From Punica granatum (taxonomy: Eukaryota > Streptophyta > Magnoliopsida > Myrtales > Lythraceae), in NCBI RefSeq assembly GCF_007655135.1, contig NC_045134.1:26126568-26190567 (forward strand): 64,000 bases of DNA, in the 5' to 3' direction. Below, one piece after another: positions 11,871 through 24,133 of this stretch. The position numbers were made by a program, and so were the translations under genes. The notes under the pieces are model-generated. The model did no database searches, was not told where the DNA came from, and was given only the letters and a program-made list of their open reading frames with translations. How positions within the stretch are numbered: the first letter of the stretch is position 1; every line of letters starts with the position of its first letter.

Positions 11871-14150
11871 CTACCTTTTGACCCGCAAATTGGGAAGCAT
11901 GATTTCTCTCTCCCGTCTTTGCCCTTTGTAAGTTCTTTACTTCTGTTAAATGTAGGGGTAGCTGAAAAATTTTCCATTATGTGATTGATCGCCTGTGGTG
12001 GGAATTCTGCCTTCCTTGTAAGATAGTATTTTAGGAGGCGATCAGGGTTTTGGGTTATGAAGGGCCGTAGCTGATAGTTGTACAATATCTGTAGCTGTTT
12101 TGATTTTTCTCATCTGCTGTCCTCCCGATTGCTCTGGTTGGATCGACCCGACTCCTGACTTTCGTGAAGACATTTCGCCTTCGGGGAGGATACACTTTGG
12201 GTGTTTGGGTTCAGAGACAATGACGATAGACAGTTCGATGGTGTAACTGCCCGAGTAGGTTTTCCTTCCGTGTGGGAGAAGAGCAACTGTATAAGGCTTC
12301 TCAGATTTCTCTCATATGCACTCTGTAATAAGAAATTGACTTGTACATTCTTCCATATGCTGCTTCTTCTGGTCTCATTGGGTTGATGTTCGTTATCATT
12401 TTTTCAACCAGCGAGCAACCACTGCCTGAGCTGGATCGGTCTATTCTTTATATAGGCTTTGCCCAACTCGAGCTTGGCATTCTATTTCGGTCAGGTTGTT
12501 AGGCCTGTGATTCGGTCTAATCCGATTAACACCAAATTGTAAGTAACCATGATTAGCGAGCCAAGCGAATGTTTGAGCTGTGAAGATGATGTTATCTTGA
12601 TCGGAGGTTTGAACTCGAGGTTAATAGTTTAGCTCAGGCTTGTGATTTACGGCCTAGCTTATCCAATTAAGCCCTTTGGCTCTACTTCAGCTGACCAGTG
12701 GCTTCAACAACTACTTGCTGCGTGTAGTCGGGGACATACCGCCTAAGTCGATGCGAAGGCTGTAACATGACGAATAATATCATCCGACGTGACAGTAGAG
12801 TTTCTCTAATATCTGATAGCTTCATATGGTTTTGGGACAAGGTTTGGGCCAGGTATATGTCTGTGGGCCAATGGTTGGACCAAAAGACCCAATATCTTTT
12901 TTGGTTCCATCAAATTTGATCCAATCAATCATCAATTAATTATACGCAGATCGAGAGCTCTCCTCCCAAATTTTATCGGATTTGTGCCACATTAATTTTT
13001 ATCGTTAGGAGCCGTGATGTCGTGAAATATTAAGAATGCGTTGGGTTGCCTCGAGTTTAATTACCACGGGCGGCTGCTTAATTAAGCACGAAGCGTGCCT
13101 AAATGGAGGTGAGCTATAGCAATAGGTCGCCTCTAATTTAATTAAAGGCAAAAGGAGGAGGCACCTTACATGCTTTAGTTGACTACAGAAGAGGCCACTT
13201 CCCTTGGAAGGCATGTGCAAGTCAATTTGGACATCAAGTGTATTAACCCACCTCACTTAGACTTCAAGTGTAATTTTTGTGGGCTAATTAATATTTCATA
13301 AATACGTGTTTATATATGTATATGTATGTGGAGTCTTGTAATTTATTGTTATTATTGATATTATTTCAATTATTTTTGCCATCATTTGGTGCATTATATT
13401 GTTATTACGCCACAGAACTATAGATGGTAGATGAAGTAGTTGACCTTTCACTAGTATGGGGATTAAGGGTATAAATTTGATAATCCATGAACTAAAAAAG
13501 CCTCACAATTCAGAAGTTAAAAAGAAAAAAAAAATCGCCAAATTGCTCGTTAGTTGGGCAACTCTTCCCCAACCCTCCTACCCACTAGAACATTTTTCCT
13601 ATCAAAAAAATCATTTTGACAGACAGTAAGATATGATAAACAGTAAAATATGATACAGTGGGTAAATTAAATTAATTCTAGACAAATTTTACATGCAGTT
13701 CAAAAGTATATATGTACTTAAAAAAGGAAATTAGAAAATTTACATCCATGCAGCTTCCCTTACAACTTTCTTCGAGAAATAAGGAAAGAAAAAGAAAAGC
13801 AATTTCATTTTTTTTTCTTTTCACAATTAAATCTATATATACCGGATGAGCTATATGTAAAGAATATCTCATGTGATTATCCAATATTAATTTTGATGAT
13901 TAATCAGTGAGAAGGCATCTGTATGGCACTTATCTCACCACCCATTTTCATAAACAACAAAGAAGCCCTAAAAGGGGACAACAATTCATGGACAGATCCA
14001 ATACAGCTCGACAGGGTACTAATCTGCCGGCAAAAGGCACACACAGAACAAGATGATGGATGCACTTTTTTTTTTTGGGCTAAGTATATATATGATTCAT
14101 TCAAATTTGATTAAGTTACAGGAAAGTTCGGGTAACCATCAAAGGTACAA
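11871..14150 (+). other. 3' UTR of the ELM2-SANT gene and intergenic spacer
   Basis: The 3' UTR probably reaches about 12390 (AATAAG near 12328). Beyond it, 12440-12700 carries CTCGAG/TTGGC words like the 1560-2023 repeat, then AT-rich spacer. I see no gene; the short ORFs lack family features and codon structure. Confidence 0.4.
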
Positions 14151-14173
14151 AAGGAATCGAAATTCGACATGGA

Positions 14174-14640
14174 GCCAACGTGGGCCAAGTTGTGTGCTAA
14201 GAGGTTACCCTTACGAGAAATCCAAATGCATCGCCAATTCGAAAATAAACGAAAATAAGTTAAAATATCACTAATAATTGTTCGAATTTCCCAAGGTGCT
14301 TGCTGGGGTTTGAAGATTGCTTCGACAAGGATAAAGGCATCACTTTCAATCCACGCCTTGTACCAGCCTCTGTCAAGAGCTATTGAGAGGGCGAGAAGGA
14401 CAACTTGACCTTCAGCAAGACAGCTTGACCTTCAGCTTGGAGAGGAGAGGTTGTGGCAGCTTTGGAGAACCAAGAGAAGATAACTCATTATCAAGGCTAA
14501 TGGCAACTCTTGAGATGCAGGATGTCAAATTACTCCATGCGGCACGGCATCGGTGTTCAGTTTCGCCCATCACAGTTCGAGAGGCTTTGGGGGATGTTGT
14601 CATCGGAGCGTATCATCTGTGCTTGGAGAAGCCCGAGGTG
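14174..14640 (-). pseudogene. Fragment of a retroelement RNase H-like domain (RVT_3)
   Basis: On the minus strand, 14395-14174 reads openly and shows the plant RVT_3 pattern: ALDRGWYKAWIESDAFILV, then APWEIRTIISDI, FSNWRCIWI and RKGNLLAHNLAHVG. Catalytic-type Asp (ESDA) and the R-N-AH signature are visible. Upstream pieces of the same domain (LNTDA, SCHNLSSPS) lie in other frames up to about 14640, broken by stops and shifts. No reverse transcriptase is left nearby. It is most likely a decayed LINE or domesticated RNase H fragment. Confidence 0.65.
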
Positions 14641-15113
14641 CGGAGTGGTCTTTGAAGGCCTTGAGGATATGTTGATGAAGTGCATAGGATGTTTTTGAAA
14701 ACAATTTCATTCGAATAGGCCATTATGAATCCATCGGTATTCAAATGACCATCCATATACTATAACTAGTTTTCTGGAGATTATCGAATCGAATCGGCCC
14801 TAATGTATCCATCGGTATTCAAGAACTACGTACGTACATACAGTATTTCAACTTAGTTTTATTAGCTAACAGAGAGTATAGTTCTGTTTTAATTAATACA
14901 AGGCCGGAGTTTATTAGGGACGGCACCCTCTTTGCTGGACAAAGGTGTTGACAGTGTACTTTAGGCTAAGCATAAGCTAACATTTGCATGCCTTCTTCCC
15001 ATTTATTTAATTTTTAAAACTATAATATGTAATAAATAATATATCAAGATTTTTTTTTGATAGTAATAATATATCAAGATTAAGAAAAGGAAAAGCACAC
15101 TACTTAGTATTTA

Positions 15114-15560
15114 AGGTAAATTACACCGGTGGTCCAAAAAGTTTTAATAATATATCAAGTTGGCTCAAAAAGGATTTTTTGCTAATTGATGATACAAAAT
15201 GTTTCAAAAGTATAACATGATAGTACAAACCGTCATCTCGCCATTGACATGAGTGGATCTTTACATTAATTAAAGAAATATTTTGTATCATTATGTTATA
15301 TCTGTAAAATATTTTGGACCATTAAATAACAACTTCAAAAGAGTTTGAACCATTATGTAACGTTCCATCAACTCCTAAAAACATATCAAAGCCACATGTC
15401 GGTCACGTTAGTTTCGCTTGACGGCGTCAATGGTGAAATAACGGTTTATATTATCATGTTACAACTTTGAAACATTTTGTACTATCAAGTAGCAAAAAAA
15501 ACTTTTTGGACCAATCTGATATATTATTAGAACTTTTTGGACTATCAGTGTAATTTACCA
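15114..15560. mobile_element. Small MULE-type MITE, about 447 bp
   Basis: Terminal inverted repeats of about 130 bp: GGTAAATTACACCGGTGGTC at the left, and its counterpart ending GTGTAATTTACC at the right. Both arms contain TACAAAATGTTTCAAA-type words. The flanks TAGTATTTA (15105-15113) and TAATATTTA (15561-15569) agree at 8 of 9 bases, consistent with a 9-bp Mutator target duplication. It shares its ends with the element at 43890-44655. There is no ORF. Confidence 0.7.
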
Positions 15561-15573
15561 TAATATTTATTAA

Positions 15574-16832
15574 GGTGAAACTACCTAAACAATTATAAAC
15601 TATGCACATTTTCTACGTTTTATTATGAACTATTTTTTTTGTAGAAAAATGCACAAACTACCAATCCGTTATATATTTTAACATTCCGTTATATTCTCCG
15701 TCAATTCTAACCGGTTGTGCTAACGTGATATTTGACGGTGACACATGGCGCACGATTTTTGACTAAGTAGGCCCTACGGAAATTTGTTATTAAAAAATCA
15801 TTATAAAATATTTTAAAAACAAAAAAGAAAATGAAGCCAAAAAGGAAAAGGGGGAGGAGGATAATGGAGGGGCTGGCACCGCCGTTCTACCTCCAGTCAC
15901 TGTAGCACTTTATCCACCTCCGACGATCCTCCATTTCCGGCAAGCCCCAAGCCTTTTTCCTGACTGCAACAGTAAGCAATCCTTGTAGAACGACCACCTC
16001 AAAGAACCCTTCATCCTCATCTTCTTTGTCTGCCTTCTTCATTGGTAGCCACCATCTCCTTGCCAACTGCCAAGATCATACCTCAATTAAAACCCATAAA
16101 CATGAGCAGAAGCTTTAGAGAGAGAGACAGTCGGAAAGATAAGAGATCGACACCCTCGAAAGCATCATTGTTGGGCTAGTCTTCCTTGGTGATTTGATGT
16201 CCATCAGTTTCCTGTCCCTTTTTCCTTCAAGAAAATTTTCATAGCAGCTCCATGGATTTCTCCGACAATGGCTCGCTCTCCGATCTTGCCAACATAGACG
16301 ATGGCTCTGACTCCGAGTCTAAACCCATAAACAAAATCAAAAACCCAGTCATAATCACATTAACATTGCCATGACATGAACATGATGATAAGTATAATTG
16401 ATTTCATGTGATGGGTACAACTGGATGCATTGAAGGACCTCTTGCAATGGAGAATGGCGCTTTGTATCCCGTCCGGTTGCTATAGCAGAGAGTCATCCCT
16501 CCTCCATGACGACGGCCGTTGTTCGAGGCCGATGCCACTTCTAACGGCGCAGAGCGGCTCTTACCGTTTTCCTTTTCCAATTCTTTTTTTATTAAATTTT
16601 TATAATGATTTTTTAATTATTAAATTTTCCTTGGAGTCCACCTAGCCAATAACCATGTGCCACATGTCACCGTTAAGTGCCATGTTAGCACAAACGGTTA
16701 GAATTGACGAAGAATGTAAGAAATCCTAAAATGTATAACGGATTGATAGTTTGTGCATTTCTCTATAAAAAAATATAATTCGTGATAAAACATAAAAAAG
16801 TGCATAGTTTATGATTTTTTAGGTAGTTTTCC
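15574..16832. mobile_element. Pack-MULE-like element with GC-richer cargo, 1259 bp
   Basis: Long inverted repeats of about 185 bp: the left arm starts GGTGAAACTACCTAAACAAT and the right arm, read inverted, starts GGAAAACTACCTAAAAAATC. The flanking 9-mers ATTTATTAA (15565-15573) and TTTTATTAA (16833-16841) match at 8 of 9. Unlike the AT-rich arms, the interior (about 15840-16560) is mixed, CT/GC-rich sequence such as CTGGCACCGCCGTTCTACC. It contains short ORFs, for instance a 40-codon acidic/Ser-rich one from 16252 and one at 16430-16645. This is what captured host-gene fragments look like. No transposase is seen. Confidence 0.65.
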
Positions 16833-16841
16833 TTTTATTAA

Positions 16842-19230
16842 ATAATACAGAACCATCACTAGACAGCTCGCACACTATACAGAGTGTATTACGAGAATAG
16901 TGTGTTCGAAAGACAAACAACTCCAACTCGTTTCGAGCTGAAGCCCTAGTTGATCAAGATTTGTCGACATGACTCACAACTCACTTTCTAATATCTTGTT
17001 CGAATTGTAGGTTATGGAGAGTTATGAAGAGCGTGGATTATGGAGGGTTGTTATACTTGCGATCCAAACACGCTATAAAAGGTGTAGCATTGATACTTGA
17101 GGCTCTGGATCTTTCAAACCGATTTGAGCTATTGTTTGTGGCCTTATATCGGTTTCAGATTTGTTGATTTCGTTTACTGAATTCGCAATCGACAGCTAAA
17201 ACGGGAATATAATTGATCGTATCGAAAAAGATAGCTTATTGTCTTGAATAATAACATAATAAGATCAAAGATTCTTTTATAAAAAGAGAGCTCTTGCCAG
17301 CTTCAGCCTTTTATCTGACATTGGTCATGGCTCTCGCCATCTCTTGCCATGCTCTTGTCGATGCCTTTAGACAAAGACACTATGATTGAGCTTCTTAATC
17401 CCGATCCAGGATAGGGCTCCAACCTCTCTACTCGATTGCTGTCAGTCATTCCCTATGGTCCCAAATGAGTTTCTTAATCTCGTTCTCTATGGCGGAGACA
17501 GTGTTCGAAGGAATTCTAGAGGTCGCAGCGGCCCTCCCCCTTTTCCTCTTCATTTTTGACGATGCGTAGAGGTGATCCCTCAGATGGAGAAGTCTCCCGC
17601 TCCATTGGGTCGAGTGTTCTCCTTCTCCCAGTAGATCGGCGATGAAGAGAAAATCTAACCATTGATTCTGGGTCACTGGCGATTTTTGTCGGAGGAGAAA
17701 CCATCATCCTTAACCTGGCGGCCCGATCCAAAATGCATGGACTCACATGAGCAACTCAAACAACCGACTCGATAGAACCGGGCAACTTGATACGGTAGAT
17801 CCGTCCCAACTGAACAGGCTCGGCCTATCTTGCCCAACACCACAGATTTGACTCGACAACTCGCCCTTCAACCGCTTAACTATTAACCTGCTGCAACGTC
17901 CTCTGATTATCCGACTCTCCCTTTCCCCTTTGGATGGCGGCTTCTACTCCGCGAACACCCGTCCACGCAATGGAATCCCTACCCTCTACTACAAGGATTG
18001 CACAACTAGACTAACTGATCGTACCAACCGCTTACGACTCCAACCTTTTGTGGCTCTGTCCTTTTATGTTGATTCATTGTAGGTTTCGGTTCACTCATGA
18101 CATTCAATGGTTTGACCGATCAAAGAAGCTAGATACTATGATTTGATGGTCTGGCTGATATTTGATTAGTTAGGCTGTCGCTGATTTGAATCAATCATAG
18201 GAGCGTAGCTAATTTAATTTGAATGTTTAGAGATTGAACCCTTTAGAATTTGGTGGATTGTAGTAGTTTAGAGGTGTGATCTATGAAGGGAACCTGCGTC
18301 GGATACCGGTCCAAGACTCTTCTTGACTCTGCTTCTCTAGAAACAGTCTCCATAAGAATTGCGCTATACTCTCCTTTTTGATTTTCATTGGGGTCCTTAT
18401 AGAGTGTAGTTTCAAGAGGTTGAGAATGTAGTACAAGATGAGGAACGATCTCTACAATTGTACCTAGTCTTATTTGATGTGTTCGACACATGTTAATTTT
18501 CTTCATTCGATGTTTTCAGCACTTGTTAATTTTCTTTTGCAGTGGTTTAGGCAGACTTGTTATATTTTTCTGTCTCTGTAATATGTCCTCTTAGACATTT
18601 TTCCATTGTATCCGTTTCATTAGTCTTCGAACAAAAATATAATAATAATAGGTGCAGAATGTGACATAGTGACATCGCATAGAATAAGAAGTTTTGAGTT
18701 CGATCGGCGTGAGTCGGACTATTTTCGAACAAAAAAAAAAGTCATTTGGAAATGGAGTAACGGCCGGAGACTGGAACCTTTCACTTGGAAGAGTGTGAGT
18801 ACAGCGAGGGGGAGGGAGTGTGTGGGGGACCCTTTAACCTTTTTTTGCTGAGCAAGACAAAGGAAGGAATAGTTACGGACGGTTAGCTCAAAGGGCCCCA
18901 CTCCCATGGTTTGATCCACCTGGTTGGACCAATCACGGCCGTCGGATCCGATGATGTCCACATGTGCAGAGATCATTTTTTTTTTTTACAAAGGATGGTC
19001 AAATTTAATGCAATAAAAGAGAAATTTTAAATAATTAATAAATGGATACTGATAATTTCACCGGTTATCGAATTTGTAACTTTTAGATCAACATACAAGG
19101 CTAGATCGTGCGTCACTGTACCAACGTGCCGAGATGAACTTTAATCTTTGCTTCCATGCATGGATTTCTCCTCCCTCCTTCCCCTGCTGATTGCAGTTAA
19201 GTGTTAGCGAGAGAAAGTGACCCAACTCAC
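16842..19230. other. Intergenic spacer upstream of the ZAT gene
   Basis: Unique-looking sequence with scattered short ORFs, none with family motifs. A tRNA-like word GTTTTGAGTTCGATC occurs near 18690, perhaps a SINE trace. From about 18900 there are promoter-like GC-richer patches (GGGCCCCACTCC, ACCAATCACGG). Confidence 0.4.
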
Positions 19231-19243
19231 ACACAGACTCTCC

Positions 19244-19263
19244 TCTCTCTCTCTCTCTCTCTC
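19244..19263 (+). repeat. (CT)n tract in the ZAT gene leader
   Basis: A pure CT dinucleotide tract in the likely 5' UTR, of a kind common near plant transcription starts. Confidence 0.8.
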
Positions 19264-19313
19264 TACTTCTTGATCTTGCTTGCTCGTCTCCATCCCCACC
19301 ATTGCTGGCAAAG

Positions 19314-19492
19314 GTAACGCTCTCACTCAATTTCCTGATCGATTGAGGGTCTGATGATTCATTCTCGATCGATTCTCTCTTCTCGGTCTTGAGATCAATG
19401 GTTACTTCCCCTGTTTTCCATCCTCAGGGCTCTGCTTCACCGGTTGTTTCTCTATTTTCTGATCGTGCTTGATTTGTTTGTTCGATCTGTAG
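19314..19492 (+). other. Putative 5' UTR intron of the ZAT gene
   Basis: The donor GGCAAAG|GTAACG and acceptor TTCGATCTGTAG bracket 179 bp of T-rich sequence, leaving nine leader bases before the ATG. It is supported by splice signals only. Confidence 0.5.
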
Positions 19493-19501
19493 TTCGGGAA
19501 C

Positions 19502-21022
19502 ATGAAGGAGAGGCGGGACGATGAGTCGGAGGAGGTCAAGCACGAGTGCAAGCTCTGCAGCAAGAGCTTCCCTTGCGGCAGATCCCTGGGAGGCCACATG
19601 AAGTCCCACCTGAAGGATTCAGCAGCTGCTGGATACGGTTATGGGCTCAGAAAGAACCCGAAGAAGATGGGGTGGAGGGCATCAGAGTTCACCGGAGGAG
19701 ATGACCCCAGTTCGGTCCCGCCGTGTTGCAGAGAATGTGGCAGAAAGTTCGGTTCTTGGAAAGGCCTGTTCGGTCACATGATGAAGCGCCACCTGGTGAA
19801 TAACAGTGATCGCTTGAAGGAGGATGAAGAGGAGGAGGAGGGATTCGATTGTCTGAATTCGCAGTTCTGGGGTAGGGATAGCTCGAACACGGTTACGGAC
19901 AGCCAGTCATCTGACAACCAGGCTGGTTTTCCCAACCGAAAGAAGAGATCGCAGCAGAGGAAAAGGCACAACACGACCAAAGTCCTGAACTCATCGTCTT
20001 CATCCGATCATGTGGCGGACATCGAGCAAGAACTGGAGGAGGTTGCTGTGTGCTTAATGATGCTCTCCAGGGATTTCTTCAATGGCAGTAGCGGTACCGG
20101 TATTATAGATTCGTCCATGGTCGATTCCTCCGATAACAATTCTGTTTCCGTCTTCCTTAAAGACCCAACTCGTAACGAGAATAAAGATTGTCATTCACCT
20201 CCCAAGGGGTCGAACGCAAGAACAGAACTTTCTGTTTCCTGGAATTTCAAAAACCAGTCCAAGGTGAACCAAGAAGATATCATCAGCCAGTCCGGAATTG
20301 AGAATCCAGAGTCAGGGAAAAACTTGGATGGCATGGATAAAAACCAAGTGAAGCCCTGTAAGGTTCGTTCGAGTACGAGCAAGAGGAAGTTCTCTGACGT
20401 CTCCGATGATTCCCGACCCAGGAAGAGCTCGTCAAAGAGGTTGCTGGCACCAGATGGCAGTGAAGAGGGAGGCAATGGGGATCTAGACAAGGGGATAAAC
20501 AGCCGATTCGAGTGCAATACTTGCAACAAGATTTTCCAGTCCTACCAAGCTCTTGGGGGTCACAGGGCTAGCCATAGAAAGGCGAAGGCTGGGTCTGGTT
20601 CCAAAGACAACAGCATCGAGACCGAACAGTCTCCTCCCGGAGAAGTAATTACAGCCGAGGGGACTGAGATAGAGACCGCTAATCCATCATCAAAGAGGAA
20701 AAGGAAGAAGGAGGCTAAGGGAGATGAACATGAATGCCCAGTCTGCCTTAGGGTGTTCCCTTCAGGGCAAGCCCTAGGGGGCCACAAGAGGTCTCATATG
20801 CCCGAGGCTAAGAACAGCCAGACCCGACTCCCTGCAATCCCGAAACCAGCAGCCCATAAAGTCCGGGACTTTCTCGATCTCAACCTCCCCGCTCCACTCG
20901 AAGAAGAAGAAGAAGGAGGAGGAGGAGGAGGAGGGACGAATAGTAGCATCGTCAGCTTCAAGCCATGGTGGGGAGGAAGAAGCCACAAGCAAGAGCCTGC
21001 GATTGGCCTCATAGCTAATTGA
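19502..21022 (+). CDS. ZAT-type C2H2 zinc-finger transcriptional repressor, 506 aa
   Basis: A single uninterrupted coding exon, as usual for this class. Four C2H2 fingers are visible: C16/C19/H32/H36 (RSLGGH), C76/C79/H92/H97 (variant WKGLFGH, four residues between the His), C338/C341/H354/H358 and C412/C415/H428/H432. The last two carry the plant-specific QALGGH DNA-contact motif. Basic patches ([18 protein letters not shown]) can serve as nuclear signals. An EAR repression motif [10 protein letters not shown] lies at residues 456-465. An E/G-rich run encoded by GAA/GGA repeats follows it. The layout matches the ZAT1/4/9 group. It is expected to bind DNA in the nucleus and recruit TOPLESS-type co-repressors through the EAR motif; target genes are unknown. 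Confidence 0.92.
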   Translation: MKERRDDESEEVKHECKLCSKSFPCGRSLGGHMKSHLKDSAAAGYGYGLRKNPKKMGWRASEFTGGDDPSSVPPCCRECGRKFGSWKGLFGHMMKRHLVNNSDRLKEDEEEEEGFDCLNSQFWGRDSSNTVTDSQSSDNQAGFPNRKKRSQQRKRHNTTKVLNSSSSSDHVADIEQELEEVAVCLMMLSRDFFNGSSGTGIIDSSMVDSSDNNSVSVFLKDPTRNENKDCHSPPKGSNARTELSVSWNFKNQSKVNQEDIISQSGIENPESGKNLDGMDKNQVKPCKVRSSTSKRKFSDVSDDSRPRKSSSKRLLAPDGSEEGGNGDLDKGINSRFECNTCNKIFQSYQALGGHRASHRKAKAGSGSKDNSIETEQSPPGEVITAEGTEIETANPSSKRKRKKEAKGDEHECPVCLRVFPSGQALGGHKRSHMPEAKNSQTRLPAIPKPAAHKVRDFLDLNLPAPLEEEEEGGGGGGGTNSSIVSFKPWWGGRSHKQEPAIGLIAN

Positions 21023-23660
21023 ACTATACTCATTCGTTCTCAAGAGAATGTATAGCACAAACAGGCATACACAAGTCAAATTTCACACAGATTGAGATCC
21101 ATTCAATTCTCATCTTTTTTGCACTTTTTTTTTTGTTATACTGTTTTCTTTTCGATCAACAACCTTTCCGCAAGTTCTTCAAGCTCATTGAATTCGGTAA
21201 ATGCGAGCATTTGTTGTTGCTAATGGTCTGTATCGAACCACCATCTCGTTTCATTTGAATTGATAGGGAAGAACTTTGAGACTCTGATGATCTATATGCT
21301 TACCAATTGAAAATTTGTTTACCATTTAAGACTGCTTCATGCCACTTCAAGCACCATTTGTTTAATCTATTTGCAGAGAATACGCATTAATGGGGTTGCC
21401 TTTGGGATACTTATTTTATCTTGGGACCTAAGTGAAATGAGTAAGGTGTTGAAAAATTGGATTTAGTTGGGTGTGTCAAAGTGCAACAAAGTCAGATAAG
21501 GAGTTTAGTGCAGCGATGTATACTCATTCGATTCGGAATTAAGAAGTCTCGAGTTTATTTTTCTTTGTAGAGGCTTTCTGTACCATGCCTCTACGTGTGA
21601 TTATGCCATGGTGTGTTCCGGTAGTTCAGTTGCCTAACATTATACATTGACAGCCCATCTCCCTCTGTAGATTGATTACATCGATCTACTTTAAGTACAA
21701 GACCATCCATCGGTTTATCTACAAGATCAAGGATTTGGGTAAAAACCTAATCTAGAATATATTGGAGTTAATTTCACGAAAATGTCGGGTATCATAGGGT
21801 CTATTGGCTGCGAGTAATCACCAGGTCTGGCACAGATCGATCAACTGAAGCATAAGGATACTGAACCTTAATCCAAAAAAAAAAAAATCCAAAAGTCAAG
21901 AGAAAAAGAAGGATTAACCTATGATCCAATTGAGGGATTGGGACCACTTTGTGTATTTTTAGGGTACTTGACATAGAAATTAAGATGCAAAAGAGGCATT
22001 GATCTTCTCTTTCAGATTTTTTTTTTCTCTTGTGTGATCACGAGATATTCTCAATCTATTATCTTGAATTGTTCAAGCATATGTCGATTTAACATTGATT
22101 ACATGGTTGTTTTGATGAATTTTGAATCCTGTACCGTATCTCAAATTTACACCCACATGAAATTTGGCATCTATACTGCACCATATGATTTCCTCTCTCT
22201 AATTAATTATTTGAGAAGTGAACTTTTGAGATCAGAATTGCAATTTGGGTTCAACTGGATACGGTCAATCGCTCTTAGCTATCTAAACAAATGGATCCCC
22301 GGCGCAATATGCGTTAAAAAGAGATTTCTCGCCCAAATTAGAAGTTCTTGTTCAACCTCTTCTTCATTTCTTCCAACACGAAGCGACCCCGTCAAAAAAT
22401 GACGAATGGTCTATTTTTCCCCCTCGACTCCGTGTTACAAGATGATTATGTGCATCAAGACTTATAACACCGCCGTGTTTCAATCGTGGGGCCGAGCTAT
22501 GGCTGGTGATATGTCAAAGTTGTGAGGGAAGTACTTATGATGATTAGTTGCTTACCAAAGTTTAATTAGTCGAGGTTTAATCAAATATATGTTGGATTTG
22601 TGATCCTTGGTTTCATCAAAAAACCGTTGGAAATTGCAAAGAGGAGAAAAACTTAATAAGCATTCCGTGTTGTCATGTCATCTCTTGTCCTCCTAGATTA
22701 GATAGAGATTAAATAACACCCCAAAAGAAAATGACAAGAAAATAAAAAATTAGCAAACAATTCTTTAAACTTACAAACATTTCATTTTTACCCATCCTTC
22801 GATCATTCAGGCAGATCTGGTATAAAGATTTTAACATATTAATCTTGGGGTTTAATGCAAGTAAATATGACGCACATAGATTTCGCAAGTAGTCCACGAG
22901 GTCATGGTTTCAGACCACCCTTGCATATACGTCTTTGCACAAAGGCTTATTTAGATTCACATGCTTATCGGATATTCATGAACCCAGGGATTGAACTCTT
23001 CATTACTGAAAAAATACCTATTTCTTTCCATTATTTATTTTATTTTTAGGATCACTTTTAATATTATTCAAAGTATTAGAAATTTAGAAATATATATATA
23101 TATATATATATTTATTTATATGTACTGGACGCAAACCCGTATGGAACAAGACTCCGATTCATGCTCTAAGTTTTTCGTACATCTGAAATTCTAAAATTGA
23201 TTACAATGATTAAAACTTAGTAGAAATAACAGTGAATAATTTAGTAGTTATTTGTTACATAAATAATTATAACTTTCATCTTATGACCTGTATTAATTAA
23301 AGTTAGTTTACTATGGCCATTTTTGGGAGATGAATCATGAAACTATACTAATTGCTTTCTTTTTCTAATTTGTATGAAATAAATAATGCAATGCCAACAC
23401 ACAAGGGATATAGTCTTTTCGCTATTTTACACATATACATACATACATACATATATATATATATAACTAGTGTTGTTATTCCAAATTTTATATACATTTT
23501 TCCATCATTTATTGATATTTATTTTTTAGGAAAAGAATAATGCTTCGATGGGCTTCGATTGAACGAGGCATCGACCTGGGCTTATATCGGCCCATTTCCA
23601 TCAAATTGGGCTGGTGCCATCCCAAGATCCGGCCCATCCAGTTTAGACCGGGTTCGATAT
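21023..23660. other. 3' UTR of the ZAT gene and intergenic spacer
   Basis: T-rich 3' UTR follows the stop. Further right I see AT-rich spacer with (TA)n tracts near 23090-23112 and 23450-23465 and no gene. The ORF at 22034-22402 has no recognisable motif. Near 22910 and 22985 there are tRNA-like words (GGTTTCAGACC; GAGTTCAATCCC on the minus strand) that may be old SINE traces. Confidence 0.4.
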
Positions 23661-23665
23661 CAACC

Positions 23666-23769
23666 GGTCAACCAACGATAACGGTCCGCGGGGGGCCCGG
23701 AAGGAAGGAGATCGAGACAGTCAAAGTGGAGTTGGTGGGGGCGGGGGTCAACTTCGCGTACGGTTGACC
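23666..23769 (+). promoter_or_regulatory. W-box cluster upstream of SNAP33
   Basis: Three TTGACC cores (23666-23671 and 23746-23751 on minus, 23764-23769 on plus) and one TTTGAC (23720-23725, minus) fall within about 105 bp. W-boxes bind WRKY factors. Pathogen-responsive expression is known for SNAP33 in Arabidopsis, so the cluster fits, but function here is inference. Confidence 0.5.
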
Positions 23770-23850
23770 TCTTCAAACCCCCACCATATGAATGACCAAA
23801 TCCAAACAAACAGAAAGGAAGGATTTTTCTGTTTTCTCCATAGATGGCTG

Positions 23851-23892
23851 AGAGAGAGAGAGAGAGCGAGAGAGAGATAGAGAGAGAGAGTG
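23851..23892 (+). repeat. (GA)n tract in the SNAP33 leader or promoter
   Basis: A GA-rich run with two interruptions, followed near 24052-24068 by a (CT)n tract. The two are complementary and could pair in the transcript if both are in the leader. Confidence 0.7.
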
Positions 23893-24133
23893 AAATGCTG
23901 AGGAAGACCGAAAACCCAAATGGTGGGATGCTGAAGATTTCTTCCTTCTAGTGGGTTTGAATTTGATTTCTTTATCCATCCGAAGCTTCCTTCCTTGACA
24001 TTTTCTTCGATTTGTCGCCCCCACCCCACTTCCCTTCTTCCTCATGCGTTAACTCTCTCTCTCTCTCCCCCAGTTGAGTCTTCATTAACAATCGCGGGTT
24101 TCGGTTTCTTGCAAGTTGCCCTCCCATTTTCGG

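Noticed and set aside
17446..17746. Two overlapping 76-codon minus-strand ORFs
   Set aside because: No motif or splice context; their overlap in different frames suggests chance.
18657..18720. Box B-like word near 18690 as a SINE or tRNA gene
   Set aside because: No box A at proper spacing, no cloverleaf and no tail seen; too little to call.
22034..22402. 122-codon plus-strand ORF
   Set aside because: No motif, no splice or promoter context, and AT-driven composition; most likely chance.
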